Shown: positions 1 through 12,484, counted from the stretch's first letter. The stretch is 64,000 bases of DNA from Erigeron canadensis (GCF_010389155.1 NC_057766.1:1364001-1428000), one strand, 5' to 3'. The notes: generated from the letters alone by a model not told the origin. Program-made: numbers and translations.

Positions 1-1058
1 AGTGTTATATTTTGCAAGTTATAGTACAATAATCATAGGTTCGTCACTGTCATTATTAGCCTAGACATATTAATGAAATTGTTTGTTGTAGTCATTACAC
101 AAGGCACATGCTATATATAATAATTTATCCATTATAGACTATTTTGAAACCAGATGTACTCATAATGTGATATTATTATGAAAGATAATTAAGAATAAAA
201 ATATAAACATATTTGTGATCTTGTACTTGACATTTAGGTATATGGATTTAATCATGATGCGCGTCCATAACACGCATAAGTTTATTTTCAATCACTTGTT
301 CTATGATAATATGATAACAATTAGGATTATTTTTATATTCATTGATAACAGTTAGGACTCTTGATTTGAGTGACAACTGTAACTTTAAACATTAAAATGC
401 AAAACTAATATACGAAAAAGGAGAAAATTATGTACCTTTTTGATTGAGAGATAGAATGAATTTTGAATGGAGTTTATATTGATTTGAATTTAGGATTTAA
501 GTAACCCTCTGTTGTAAATCGTGTTTGGTTCTATGATCGTCCCATATCCTGTGATTCCTATTGTGTTTAAGACAATAATGTTGTATATCGTTATCTGTTA
601 TTATGTTTGGGATATATATCTAAAGCTAACATTGTATTTATATCTAATATTAAACTAAATATTAATATTTATAATTATAAAATCTAATCTAATATTTGTT
701 ATTAAGTCATTAGGTTTTGAAATAATTTTTTGTAGAAAATATTTGATATGTTAAAAAAAAAATTATTTAATTAAATGATTATAAATTTTAAAAAATTCTC
801 TCAAGTTGACGGCTAAAAATAAATATAAATTAAGTATTCAGGGCTAAAAAGTGTAAATTATTGATGGAAAACAAAAAAGTGTAAATAATGAGACTTTTTC
901 TACAAATTAATATAAATATTAATATAATAATATATTTGGATAATGATTATTAAGATTTTTAATTTATAGTTTATCTAAATGATGACATCATCAAAAGTCA
1001 ATTTGATGAAATTCAACAATGTGATTGGTTAATAAGTCATTAGTTCAATGTGTTGTAG
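1..1058. other. AT-rich intergenic DNA, nothing recognised
   Basis: Strongly AT-rich sequence with many short A/T runs. No ORF with recognisable protein content, no RNA gene and no clear LTR boundary was seen. It may be decayed element or host spacer sequence. Confidence 0.5.
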
Positions 1059-1289
1059 TATATATAAAGATAAAGATTTTATTCGTACGTAAGGAATTAA
1101 TTGGTTTTTGGGGTGTCGGTCGAATAAAAGAGGAGGTGGGCCGCAAAAGTAAAAGAGGGCAGAGGTGATTGGTGAATGAAAGAGTGGCCAGGCGAGAAGG
1201 ACAAAAGCTTCGCTTTCGCTTTTGTCTGTGTCGAGATTCACAACCAATATCTTTCGTTCGATTCTCTTTTCTCTGTTATTATTATTACT
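1059..1289 (+). repeat. TATA plus leader-like repeat, copy 1
   Basis: A TATA-like sequence (TATATATAAA, 1059-1068) is followed by a block from 1076 that recurs at 3572-3772 in direct orientation. About the first 100 bases are identical apart from one change; the rest differs by a few substitutions and small indels. Both copies hold a perfect 9-bp stem hairpin (arms 1200-1208 and 1218-1226, 9-base loop) and end in a T/C-rich tract. Sequence outside the block does not match between the two sites. It reads as the start of a transcribed leader, either LTR-derived or captured. Confidence 0.6.
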
Positions 1290-3090
1290 AAATTATTAAC
1301 CCGCATGATATGCGGACGAATATATATAACTAATGACATGTTATTCTTTCATAATATTAAATATTGCCAAATTCAGATAAAAAGATGTTAAAAATAATGA
1401 TTTTATCATTATTTTTAAAAGTTATTGTATCCACTATATATAAATAATTAAGTATTACTTATTAAAATATCTTAATATATTAACGGCATAAAACTAAATG
1501 CACATAATAAATATTATTATGTGATATTATAAAACTAAATGCACATAACAAATATTGTCCTAGTTGATCATTTCAAGATCATAGTAAGATCACTTCGGTG
1601 ATATAGGTGTAACTAGATGATAAAGAGGCAAACTTAGGATTTAACCATGTTTTTCTTTGTTATTTCACCCCTTGTTATGTTCATTATTGCTAACCATGTT
1701 TTGTGCATGTGTTTTAGTAGCTAACCACATTGGTTAGTTAATTTCCTTTGTTTAACCTTTGTTACACTCATTTTTAGTGTAAGAAACTTTTAGACCACTT
1801 GTTGCGCCTCGCCTTATTTCGTTTGTTTAAATCCACCCAAATATGTAACCTTTCCTCGCCATACCGAAAGTCGAAATCCATGGTTGATCATTAGTTGCCT
1901 ATGCTAGTTGTATGGTTTTGGTTTGTCTTATTTGTGTCGGGTTGGTATATTCTCAGTTACAGAGAATAGATTGAGTTCGTCATATTTTTGGATCAAGTCT
2001 AGATTATTCTAATGAGTAAAGTTTATGATTTGTCAATGTGTATTAAAGTTCCAAAACGGGGTACCAATTAGGCAGGGTAAAAATAGCTTAAAAAATATAA
2101 AAAAATACAAAAAATGAAAAACAGAAAAATAAAATTAAAAAAAACGAACTTGGACTGTCAGTTGGTATTTCCCACATTTTCGTCAAATCAATGTAAGTTG
2201 GTAAGTTAGTTTAAACCAACAAAAGCTTAATTGTTAATTATTTCTCTTATATTTAAGTTGGTATGGTTGTTAGACCAACAATTGCTTTATTGTTAATATT
2301 TTTGGTATTTCAGTTGATACATTTGTTAAGACCAACTAAAATGTTCTTAAAATGTTTATATTTTTCAATTTTAAGTAGGCAATGTTCATTTAAGACAACA
2401 TTGGTAAGATAAGGTGGTTAGAAGTTGTTTTGAATGTCATACACCACAATGGTGTCGGTTTTTATCGGTATATTGGGGGAGTAGTGTCGGGATAACGTCT
2501 TTTGGACTTTGGATAGATGACAACTAGTGATATGGGTTGTGTTGGACTAGACTATTATGTAAAACTTTGTTAATTGTTGGGTTATTTCTTTTTAACACCA
2601 ATTACATCCCAAGATTCCATACACAATTTTAGTGACCATTTTAAGTCTGCTTAATTGTACTTTACAGCCGAATAAAAGACCTCTTTTAATAGTTATGCTT
2701 GGTGCTTACGCCATGACGGTGAAGATTTGATTCTAGAACAAGCCTATGGTAAAATAGTATGCATCACGACTATGCTTTGAGTGATTCATACAATATTTAA
2801 CCCCGATAGTTTGTTACTTGGAGTAGGATAGTTGAGATATCATTCTTTCATTTGATTAAAGTGCTTAGTCGTGTTTTCGAGGCTTGTAGATCATTCAAGT
2901 ATTGTCAAACATTTCAGTTTTCATTTAAGATTAAAAATGCTTAACCATTCCGTATCGTTTTCTAACATTAATGGTTTAGCTTCTTTTTGATAATTATTGT
3001 CATGTTCCTCAAGATTGTGAACCAAAGGATTGAATGTTTATGAAATTCGAATTTGCTTGAGGACAAGCAAAACTCAAGTGTGGGGGAATT
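1290..3090 (+). mobile_element. 3' internal end of a decayed non-autonomous LTR element
   Basis: Non-coding, with an A-rich stretch at about 2090-2150 like the one at 6330-6400 downstream of the 4911 gag. It ends in a polypurine-type tract (GTGTGGGGGAATT, 3078-3090) directly abutting the LTR that starts TGATATC at 3091. The phrase CTCAAGTGTGGGGG recurs near 6702. Known family pattern: the polypurine tract primes plus-strand synthesis and abuts the 3' LTR. The left limit and 5' LTR are not identifiable, and no coding capacity is visible. Confidence 0.5.
3079..3090 (+). other. polypurine tract before LTR 3091
   Basis: TGTGGGGGAATT lies immediately 5' of the TG that starts the LTR at 3091, the standard plus-strand primer position. 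Confidence 0.6.
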
Positions 3091-4696
3091 TGATATCGTC
3101 TATTTTATACATATATATTGTCTGCGATATCATTTATTTTTATGTTTAAATCATGATTATTTGGTGAAATTAGATACTTAATACGTGATTGTTGAATTGT
3201 GGGTTCAAATAATGATTTATGATACAAATGAACCAAGATATGATGATTTTCAAGATGTATAAGGAAGGAATGATTGGCTTGACATGCACATCAAGTTTGG
3301 AAAAGTTGGATTAACTAGTTTTAGTCATCTTTGACTTTTAACTAATTTGGAGAAAGGCTTTATCATAAATCCATAATAGTTTGACGGTGGGCTTTTTTTA
3401 CTAAAGCCGTATGTGGGCTTTCAAATGCATGGAATTAAATAAATTATGGATTGAGTATACAAGGAGGTCGGCTAAAATTAAACTTGGGCATTACGTATGG
3501 AAAGTTAGAAATTAATGCATCATTCATCATCTATAAATATGATATCATAATTAATAGATGAGTAGTTCTATATTTTATTCGTACGTAAGGAATTAATTGG
3601 TTTTTGGGGTGTCGGTCGAATAAAAGAGGAGGTGGGCCGCAAAAGTAAAAGAGGGCAGAGGTGATTGGTGAACGAAAGAGAAGCAGAAGGACAAAAGCTT
3701 CGCTTTCGCTTTTGTCTGTGTCGAGCAGCAGCAACACATTCGCTCGATTCTCTTTTCTCTTTTATTATTATTAGTTGTTTAATAAAAGATTTATATAATC
3801 ATTATTACGAATTCTATTTATTTGATAGTTGTTAGTTCTATATGTCTTGTCATGAATAGCTAAATTTATCATTATTTACTTAGATGAAGTGATACATTTA
3901 ATAATGATTGCATATTTTTAATTCAAGTTTACTTTATTGACATTGTGTCTAGATCTTAATAAATTACTTCCTTGTTATATATTATTATATTCGTTGGTGA
4001 CACATGTGTGCTTTATCGATGGTGTCAGAAGTATATGTGTATAATTTCAATTGCGTGTCTATGAGTAGTTGGTGCTAGTTTATGGTGTGATGATAAACAA
4101 CATAGTAATAATAGGAAGTAATTTGTTAATTGGGATTAGCGGTTGATGGAATCACGATAGTTTCATGTAGGCATAGTTGTTAATAGATAATAAAACCAAA
4201 TTGATTGATTAGGGAAATTGTATTAAACGTTGGTGGTACCAGTTTTCTATAATAGACCTAATTAGTTAGTTGAATTGGATAGAGTATAAGCTTGTTGCTC
4301 GCCAAGTTAGTGCTTAGTTCAAGTCTAGGTTTTAATGTCAACGAACTTGAATTTGGATTCAATCTAAATGCAACCGTAGTTACTGTGTCATGGATTCGAA
4401 GTAGATGACTTTTTAATAATATTGATTTTAACAATCTTCTTTTCAATTTAATTCTACGGAATTACTAATTACTCTTTTACATACTGTTTTTCAAAACCAA
4501 GGTGACGAGAGTCCTTAAATCTAAATTGCTTTTGAACTACATTAAACTCACTTTATTCTTAGTATACAGTCTCCGTGGATCGACTTGGTCTTACCTTTAC
4601 TCTATACTATATACGGTTGGATCCACTGCCCGTAAGTGTGCAGTAGTCAATAAGTAGGTATTTCTAGTTTATAAAATTTTAAACTCGATTTTACAC
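3091..4696 (+). mobile_element. LTR of the TR-GAG/LARD-type element
   Basis: Starts TGATATCG after a polypurine tract and ends in CA (4695-4696), 9 bases before a tRNA-Asp-type primer site; length about 1.6 kb. A TATAAATA box lies at 3532-3539, and 33 bases after it begins the leader-like repeat copy 2 (3572-3772). No second LTR of this family was found, so the end is inferred from the primer site. Internal-type sequence lies on both sides, so it may be a shared LTR left by recombination. Confidence 0.6.
3532..3772 (+). promoter_or_regulatory. LTR promoter and leader repeat, copy 2
   Basis: TATAAATA (3532-3539) is followed at 3572 by the block shared with 1076-1289. The hairpin arms here are 3690-3698 and 3708-3716. 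A TATA-to-block distance of about 30-40 bases fits the block being the start of the LTR transcript (R region). Function inferred. Confidence 0.5.
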
Positions 4697-4705
4697 ATCG
4701 AGTTT

Positions 4706-4723
4706 TTGGCGCCGCTGTCGGGG
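4706..4723 (+). other. primer binding site, tRNA-Asp type
   Basis: TGGCGCCGCTGTCGGGGA resembles the complement of the plant tRNA-Asp 3' end used by Athila/Tat-type Gypsy elements and their non-autonomous relatives. It places the 5' LTR to its left. Confidence 0.7.
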
Positions 4724-4910
4724 ACTGTTTTTAAGAATTTGGTTTGAGATTTTGTATTTTGATCCTTTCTTGTATTCACGTACAAGAGAGTTAATTGCTT
4801 TCTTAGATTAGTTTTATTTTTATTTTTATTTTTATCTAGTTTACTTTTTCTTCCATCTTTGCTTTTCACAGGTTTGTGTTAGTGTCTGTTTTGCAGGATT
4901 AACATCACCA

Positions 4911-5795
4911 ATGGCATATAAATACTATGAATCTGAGGAAGAATATCCTAACGAGCTTCGAAATTTTGAGTAGTTTTCTGATGAAATTTACAAGGAATCT
5001 TGGTTAAGGATAAGAGGATTAGTTAATAAGTTGGGCATGTACGGGCTTACAATTCGTCAACTTGTTTCGATATATTGTCATGGGTTGGATGACGAAACAA
5101 GGGAAATACTTGGTGACAAATTCTTCTCCATGAATCCGGATGAATTGTTTGACTATATGGAAGACTATGCTCAATCGGAAGGGGAAGAAACAAGGGAAAG
5201 TCATCAAATGTCATATTCCGAACCACACGTGTTGTTACCCTTTAGGGATGAGCATGAGGATGACGTGGATGAGGAGCTTGATTCTCAACCACGCGCGCTA
5301 TCTTCCATGAGCACCGAGGATTTAAATGACATTGTTTATGAGGAAGATTTTACTTCACTTTCTAGTGAGGTGATTTCCATTTCTATTTGTGTTCCAAATA
5401 CTACTAACTCTGTTTTGACAGACACGAAGGAACCACACGAGTCCAGCAATGAGCATGGAAGTGACCGTGTTGATGTGGAATTGAAAGATAAAAGTGAAGT
5501 CGTTTGCGAAGAAGTGCTTGAAATCATATGCGATGAAGAGATAGTGACTACCCCGACCATGGGAAGCAAGCTTGTATTCACTCTAAGAAATTTTCCACCC
5601 GTCATTGAAGCTAATAATGGAGATACGGGAGATGCCACTTGGGAGAAGTCCATTGTCCTGCTCGAGGGAGTGCCAAAGCCGCTGACATCTCTAAGGAAGA
5701 TCATGGCACGAAAGAAGGAGCCGGATAAGGATGATATGACTCTCACGATAGCGGAATGCGAGGACACGAGTGAAGATGATTTGCATCCCGAGTAG
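4911..5795 (+). pseudogene. gag: lone gag-like gene (TR-GAG/LARD type), one premature stop
   Basis: From the ATG at 4911 the frame runs 294 codons but is cut by a TAG at 4971-4973 after 20 codons; it is open from there to 5795. The N-terminal part is a short Gag-like helical segment (motifs IRQLVSIYCHGL and PDELFDYMEDYA) of the type seen in Gag proteins of non-autonomous Gypsy elements. The rest is acidic and low complexity, rich in E, D and S. No zinc knuckle, protease or polymerase follows, which fits an element dependent on enzymes from elsewhere. A TTTTGCAG sequence at about 4890 precedes the ATG by some 15 bases and could be a leader splice acceptor. Assignment rests on motif style and position after the primer site; exact family unknown. 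Confidence 0.55.
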
Positions 5796-7011
5796 GGTTA
5801 TTCAGGGAGCTTTCTAACTTCTTATGCTTTAAATAGTTTTGAATGCATTAATGTAGTTAGCTTAAGGGCTAGTAGTAATTTCATGCATTATTTCTTATTC
5901 TTTAAACTAGCTCCAGACACACCTTAGCTCCCGATTCTTTTGAATGGACGGATATAAGCCTTAACATGAATTATTTGAAACTTCCGTGCCATAACAAAAG
6001 TCTCAAATTTTTGTATGTTCGTATAAAAGGTTGGATTTTTAAGATGAGTTTTAAAAAGGAAACAAATGATGAAAAGAAAATTGTGACAAGGTGGAAGAAA
6101 TGGTTTGGGTAATGGTTAACATTACATTCACATATTATTCACCTTATTCGCGTAAACCGCCTAACACTTTAAGTGTGGGGGCGTTTAAGACCCCACCATG
6201 GTAAATTTTGGGGGTAACAGTCTAGCTAACGACTCGTTAATAAATGAAGCGATTCTCTGGAGGCTACTTGTGTCTTTATTTTTTCTTGGTATATTTAGTT
6301 TTAATTTTGCATTTTGAATTTCTTATAATGAAAAATCCAAAAAAATTGAAAAAGTTTAGAAAATCCTAAAAATAGAAAAATAGAAAATACAAAAAGATTT
6401 TTGATTTTAGATTAGTTTGTTTATTTTTAGTATTTCGGATTTTGGTCATATTTTTATTTTTAGTTTTTTTTTCTTGTCTTTTTCTTTTTTATAATGGTAT
6501 GTTTGATGTGTTTGTGTTAGAGATGTTCGGAAGGAGTTAAATGCGGTTGATATGCAACTAGCTTACACTATTTTTGGACCAACCAAGCATTTGGAGCATG
6601 CGCATTAAACCCGGAAAGTTTCACTTTCTTTTGCTATTTTATTTGCTTTTCCCTATTTCCCATAGATTTTCTTAGTTCATTATACATTGAGGGCATTGTA
6701 CAACTCAAGTGTGGGGGGAGAAGTAAATAGGAAAAAGTCGAGTGAATTTGGGAGAATTTGAAACTTTTGCTTGTTTGTCCATATAGTTGAATTACTTTGT
6801 CACTTAGATTTAATCATATTAGTAAGTAATTGAAATATAAATTCCTTTGGTTAAAATTTTAATTTGTGAAATGTGTTTTGAATGATTGATTAGGCAAATC
6901 CATTCTGGATTGATAACATGACTAGCACACTTATATCCCAAAACACCCAAATGTGTGAGATTCTTGATCCTTTATAGATATGCTAGGTGTTTACAGATTT
7001 GGATTGATTGG
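5796..7011 (+). mobile_element. post-gag non-coding tail of the TR-GAG element
   Basis: No coding sequence. Contains GTGTGGGGGCGTTTAAGACC near 6173, an A-rich stretch at about 6330-6400 and a polypurine-like phrase CAAGTGTGGGGGGAGAAG near 6705. These match the style of the polypurine region before 3091. No following LTR of the 3091 family was found; a Gypsy LTR starts at 7012 instead. Confidence 0.45.
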
Positions 7012-9436
7012 TGTAACATCCGTCAATTTTGACCGTTTGAATTTCTGCATAACTTGACTAATAACTTAAATTATTAATGAAAATGTTTTAGTTTTGAGAC
7101 ATTATGACTGGCGATATGCTTGACGGGTCAAATTATCGACTTATTATGTGACACGATAACTAACGATGATTTTATGGACTAGAGTGTAGACGGGTCAACC
7201 CGTGGGTCAAACCCACAACCCATGATCCAATAACTTACCCAACCCTATCCCCTTTCCCCTATTTTTTTCATTCGATCCATCCTCCAACTTATCTATTTAT
7301 CTATCTAGTAAATAAACACACACAAACACATATCTCTCTCTCATTAAATTCTTCTATCAATTAATGTTCTTGGGTTGAATTAGTGTAAGAAACATCATCA
7401 TCATCATCATCACTTCATTATATCAAAAATTGGGTTATCAAGTGCAAGAATTCATCCTTTTGGGTCAAATTTCGGGTTTGGACTTTGTTGCAAGAACTGG
7501 TAAGTTAAACTTCACTCAAAAGCATCATTTCATGTTTGTAATCATGTTCTAAGTGAACCCCTTGCATATCTTGGTCAAATTTCGGGTCAAAAGCTAAATT
7601 AAGTCAAACACTAGGGTTTTGGTTCTTAGGGTTGATTCTTGGGCGAATTTCGGAAGTGGGTTTGTGAAATAAGATATTTTCTACCTTTGTTTATACAGGT
7701 ATCAAGTTGTGGTCAAGTTGGAAGCTTTGATTTGGCGTTTAGCCTAGCCAATTTTAAGCATAAACGAGTTTAGCCACGAATCTGGGAGAGCGTTCTCTGT
7801 GTTTAAAGCGAGTGCGCTGAGGCTGGAAGCGCGTTCTCTGTGTTCTAGCATAGAACGCGATCTACTGACCTGTTTTTGTACTTTTTTTCGTTTGGTCATC
7901 GGTCGACTTCTTCAAGGTCCGATACTTATATACTAGTCTTATATCATCCAAAAAATGTCAAATAAGTTGTTAAAACACAAATTTGAACACTTTGATTTTC
8001 ATGTCAGATTTAGGTGCTAAATCATTGAAACGTGTTTAACCAATACTCTTCGTTTGTTACCCAAGCGTTCCGAAAATCACTCCTAATATACTTTTGGGAA
8101 TTGTAGCATTGTATAACTAGCTAGAGCTTACCATTCGAATAGCTTGTGATATCTTGATACTTGTGAAATAGGTTGTGATCGTTGAAACACTCTGGACTTT
8201 ACTTACTCGTCTTGGAAGTGGTAATACTTGTTTGATCGCATCAGGTGAGTTCCGTAGCTTCCTACTTAATTGAGATTCGGGATGAAAAGTGTACACATAC
8301 GTGCTTGTTTGATTGTTTGGGTGATTTGATTGACGGCTTATTGGTTTTTGACTGATAGTCTGATTGATTGATGGTTTTTGATTGATTGTCTGATGGTTTA
8401 CGCATATAATTGTGATATTATGATTTATTTAGGATAGTTGTGCCTACATGAAAGTCGGTTGTACCTTCAAAGGATTTTAGATGTGGTGGGAAGGCTGCGG
8501 ATGACCCTATACATAAGCATCTAGAACTTGATGAAAGTAAAATCCTCCGAAGTGTAGGTACATGTTGTGTAGTGGAATGGATGGATATTGGATTGTGTTT
8601 GGAATGGAAATATACACATTGTTGCACATGACTTGCGTGCTTTACACGCAAGCATACGTATTTATGCGCTTTACACGCAAGCATACTTATTTACGCGCTT
8701 TACACGCAAGGATACTTATTTATGCGCTTTACACGCGAGCATACTTAGTTACGCGCTTTACATGCAAGCATACTTTATTTGTGTCGTATACACACAAGCT
8801 TACTTTAATTGTTGCATTTGATGATTGTTGAGAGACACACATGATATACTCTCATGCATTGCTTGATCATGTCGCATGCACATATACTTTATGCACCCTT
8901 ATTGCTTCGCATACTCATTGATGTTGACATCACTTATGCATAATTGTGACACGCATTCCTCATTCTTGTTGATACATTATTGGCTTGTTATGTGACAAGG
9001 TTTACTACCAATTTACCTATCTTGGTTGACCTCGTGCCTTGCAAAGGCTACTTGTAAGACATAAATTACTCTTCCTTATACATATCGGGATTATTGATGA
9101 TGGTTCCATGTGATCCATCACTACGAACTCACCAACCTAGTGTTGACCTTGTTTAGTGCACTTTTCAGGTATTCGTGTGAAGTTGGAGATTGATGGCTAC
9201 TTATTGATATTGCTAGGGCTTGGAATAGGACTCTTATTGATCCGTGATCCATTTGTCCATTTAGGGTTCAAGTTTAGAGCCTTATGAATTTAGTTGTATT
9301 GTCTTGTATTGATTCTCTTTTATGACTTCTTGTTTACTTTGCATCTTGTACCTTAAATGTTGGTTTGGGTTCACCGGATCCCATGCATACGCTATATCTT
9401 TTCAGTAATATCCTGAGCCTAGCTCGGGGTGTTACA
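7012..9436 (+). mobile_element. Tekay-like Gypsy LTR A
   Basis: Starts TGTAACATC and ends GTGTTACA, giving the inverted ends typical of Tekay/Del-type chromovirus LTRs; 2425 bp. Parts match LTR C (GGTGGGAAGGCTGCGG at about 8489 and about 42374) and it ends the same way as LTR B. It is followed by a degenerate primer site and 93 bp of internal sequence, so it is a 5' LTR stub. Its partner LTR was not found here. Confidence 0.75.
8643..8817 (+). repeat. tandem array in LTR A, 29-31 bp unit
   Basis: About six imperfect copies of a 29-31 bp unit around GCTTTACACGCAAGCATAC. Adjacent units differ by a few bases and there are no unique spacers, so this is a minisatellite. LTRs B and C hold arrays of different units in a similar position. 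Confidence 0.8.
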
Positions 9437-9529
9437 TAATGGTGGCCCATGAAGTGGTCTTAGAGAATTAGGCGGTTTGACTTAGACTACGGCTTAAGTT
9501 AAAACTCTTCATATAGTATGCATGGTTAG
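9437..9529 (+). mobile_element. internal stub of the LTR A element
   Basis: TAATGGTGGCCC at 9437 is a degenerate primer site. The following bases align with the leader after LTR B (11576 on) and LTR C (43319 on), including the GCATGCAT phrase. The stub is cut at 9530 by LTR B. Confidence 0.65.
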
Positions 9530-11575
9530 TGTAACATTTGCCAAATTTGACTATTTGACTCGAAATTTAATGTAAACGATTTTTATGAATTTATGTGATT
9601 ATTGAACGTATAGTTGAATTGAAATGAAACGTGGACTTCGTTTATGCTTACGGAAACATTTTGACGTTTAAATGATTAACGTTTAGCTATTTGTCGGAAT
9701 TAGCGGAGCCGGAGCCCATGTTTTAGACCCTTAGGCCGCCCTCCTAATCAATCACCCCCTCCCCTTTTAATCATTCTTTCCTTCTTCCCTTAACTTCCCT
9801 TCTCCCCTCCCTCAAAAAGTCAACTTTTTGAGCATCAAATCCTGGAAAATTAGTGTTGTTTCAAGCAAGATTAGTTCAAGATTTAGCATCGTCTTCATCA
9901 TCTACATAGCATATCAAAGATTTAGAGTTCAAGAACAAGAAAATCTTCATTTTTAGTCAAATTCGGAATTTGAGGTTCTTGGAAGATTTTGTAAGTTCAA
10001 ACTATCCTATATTAATCATTTTATCTTATTTAACCTATTTCTAGTCAAATCTAAACGATTTTGAGTATTGAGTCGAGTCAAAAATGGATTTGGGTCATAT
10101 AGGGTTTTGAAATGGGTCATGAATGATTTTGGAGAAGAAATGGTGTTATGAATTGAAATTAAGATGTGGGTTATGTTTATTGCTGTTGATATATGTTTGT
10201 GTAAACTTCAAAATGAATTCTAAACCTTCTTTGGTTGATTTTGAGGTCAAAAATGAAGTTTAGGTGGTGTTTGGGTCGATTTAGTTCAAGAACAAGTGTG
10301 CAGGTCGTTTTTGTTTCTCACCCACCGTCCCGCACTGTGGTCTGGAAATGCATGTTTCACCTTCTTGCACACCGTAACACATAGGTGCACACCGTTTGGC
10401 CACCGTAAAGTTTTTCTAGGATACCGTCCCACACTATCGAGCCGCCGTCTGACACTGTGGCTTAGATTTTCAATTTTTCAAACGTTAATAACATTTGAAT
10501 TGTAAGTCTATTTTTAATGTATGACCTATCGTTAGAATCGTGTGAGAGTCTACTTTATCATGGTGTAATCCTCATATCTTATACCCACTGTCATTTTTAA
10601 AAATGTCGTAATAAAGTGTCTTTGTTTACATTCGGTTGAACTATTAAGACACTTGAGGGTTGTAACGTAACCGAGTCGAGTCCCAATTGTCCCCTAAGGC
10701 TATTTTACTCTTCTAAAACTTGGATAGGGTTTGACACATGATTTGTAATGTATATGTTTATAGGTGGTGAACGCTAAGCGATTGTTGGACGTTTATAACT
10801 CGACTATAACTTGTACTTAGCTTGCATATCCAATCAAGGTGACTTTCGTAAACCCTCCCTACTCAATTGAGATTCGGGCTGAAAAGTGTACATATACGTG
10901 CTTGTTTAATGTTGTAAATTGTTATATGTAATCGTTTTTTTAAAACGTTGACTTGTATGAATTGTGTTATGTTGTTGTACATGCATTTGAAATATATGTA
11001 AGTCATGCCGTATACATGCAATTGAAATGTACGTAAGTCATGCCGTGATACATGCTGTTGGAATATACGTAAGTCATGTCATATACATGCCTTTGAAATA
11101 TATATGAGTCATGCCGAACGTGTTGAATCGTATTATGTGTTGATGTCGTGCTAACGTATGCCCTTTTCTTGATGTGATTAGTTATTCTAATCCTTGTATA
11201 TCGTTACGGTTGTTATCCCGAGGCAAAATGAATCGCTCTTTAGTACACTTTTTAGGTAATCAAGTTAATCAGAGGCAAAATGGATGATTGCATTGCTTGC
11301 TTTGCTAGAATTGGACTAGCTTGGACTCTTTGGATCCGTGATCCTCATTTCCCTTTAATGGGTTACTTTTCGGATCAATTACTATCTATTGAACTTCTTA
11401 TTTTTTTTATTGATTGAACATGTATTTGATGAATGTTGGCGATTGTATACATTTGAACGAGATTATGGATTGTTTCAATCTAATGTATTCATATAGTTTT
11501 CCTTTACATAATTTCCATGTCGTGCTGTGCTTTTCTAAGTGATACCCCATGATTCTGCCATGTTGGGGTGTTACA
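9530..11575 (+). mobile_element. Tekay-like Gypsy LTR B (5' LTR)
   Basis: TGTAACATTTGCC to GGGTGTTACA, 2046 bp, followed at once by an initiator-Met primer site. The first several hundred bases are close to LTR C (40992), but the middle differs: C has an extra segment shared with LTR A, while B has about 90 bp (after 10795) missing from C. Confidence 0.8.
10979..11117 (+). repeat. tandem array in LTR B, about 35 bp unit
   Basis: Four imperfect units around ACATGCATTTGAAATATA and GTAAGTCATGCCG. It sits in the same part of the LTR as the arrays at 8643 and 42579. Confidence 0.7.
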
Positions 11576-11578
11576 TAA

Positions 11579-11590
11579 TGGTATCAGAGC
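11579..11590 (+). other. primer binding site, initiator tRNA-Met
   Basis: TGGTATCAGAGC, complementary to the 3' end of initiator tRNA-Met, starts 3 bases after LTR B ends. Confidence 0.85.
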
Positions 11591-12484
11591 AGTGGTTGTA
11601 GAGAACTAGGAGGATTTACCTAGTCTATAGCCATCGCACCCACAACTCATATTAGCATGCATGATAGGGAACTTTATGTGCAACGTGAACTGTATGATGC
11701 ATAAAAACGTTTTAAACGGAGTTCGTAGGTTGCTTATGAAATGATGACTTGATTGTTATGTGAGAATTGTTGTGATGAACGTATATGATAGTATCAGGAT
11801 ACACCGTTAACTGTGGAAATGTTATGATGAACGTTGATTTGTGGAGTTTGGAAGCAATTTTATTATTTGTCCCCTAAGCAAACTGAAATGATGACATTAG
11901 TAGAGTATAACATTCAGTAACCGTAGAGGCGACTGATCAACAAATCGAAAGTTATCCTATGTCATATAAAGTTAATGATCTCATGGATTGCGCCTTGTGG
12001 ATAGAGTATAGTAGCTACCCCGGTATGTTTAATGAGTGTTGATTAGGTGGAGGGTTAGCCGCTGGTACACCCTGTATACATACTGATCAACACTTAGAGA
12101 ACGTAATAGAACCAAGTCTTGGACATTCATTCAATATATTAACGGTGTGGGGGGTTAGCCGATGGTACACCCTGTATACAAACACTTTTAATGTGTCAAA
12201 TGTTGAGGTTAAAATCCGGACTATGCTTTACCCACCTTGTCATGACTTGACCCCTTTTGATTATATATTGTTGAATGTTTCGTGGTTGTATGGTTGATGG
12301 TAGATTGTATGATCAATGATGCCTTAGCTCATTGCCATGATAATATCCCCGTAGAATGTTATGTTCTTGTAATGATTTAGACAGATGTAGGTATGAAATG
12401 TTTGTTATATGACGGCCAATTTTGATTTTTCGTGTGTGAAATGTGAGAATTAACTTGCTAAATTAACAGGTGTGTTCAGGAAAG
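11591..12484 (+). other. Gypsy leader with a duplicated box
   Basis: Untranslated leader between primer site and gag ATG. A 29-base box beginning GGGTTAGCC and containing GGTACACCCTGTATACA occurs at 12052-12080 and 12152-12180, exactly 100 bases apart. The same pair with the same spacing is at 43789 and 43889 after LTR C. Conservation in two copies suggests a family feature, possibly packaging; inferred. Confidence 0.6.

Noticed and set aside
1029..1247. Minus-strand ORF in the repeated leader block, also present at 3531-3737
   Set aside because: Its similarity between copies just follows the nucleotide repeat; no recognisable protein content and the ends differ.
5336..5767. 143-codon minus-strand ORF opposite the TR-GAG gene
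   Set aside because: Shadow of the sense gag frame; serine-rich translation typical of an antisense read.
8643..8817. Regular short repeats resembling a CRISPR array
   Set aside because: Units are directly adjacent and imperfect, with no unique spacers, inside a plant LTR; it is a minisatellite.
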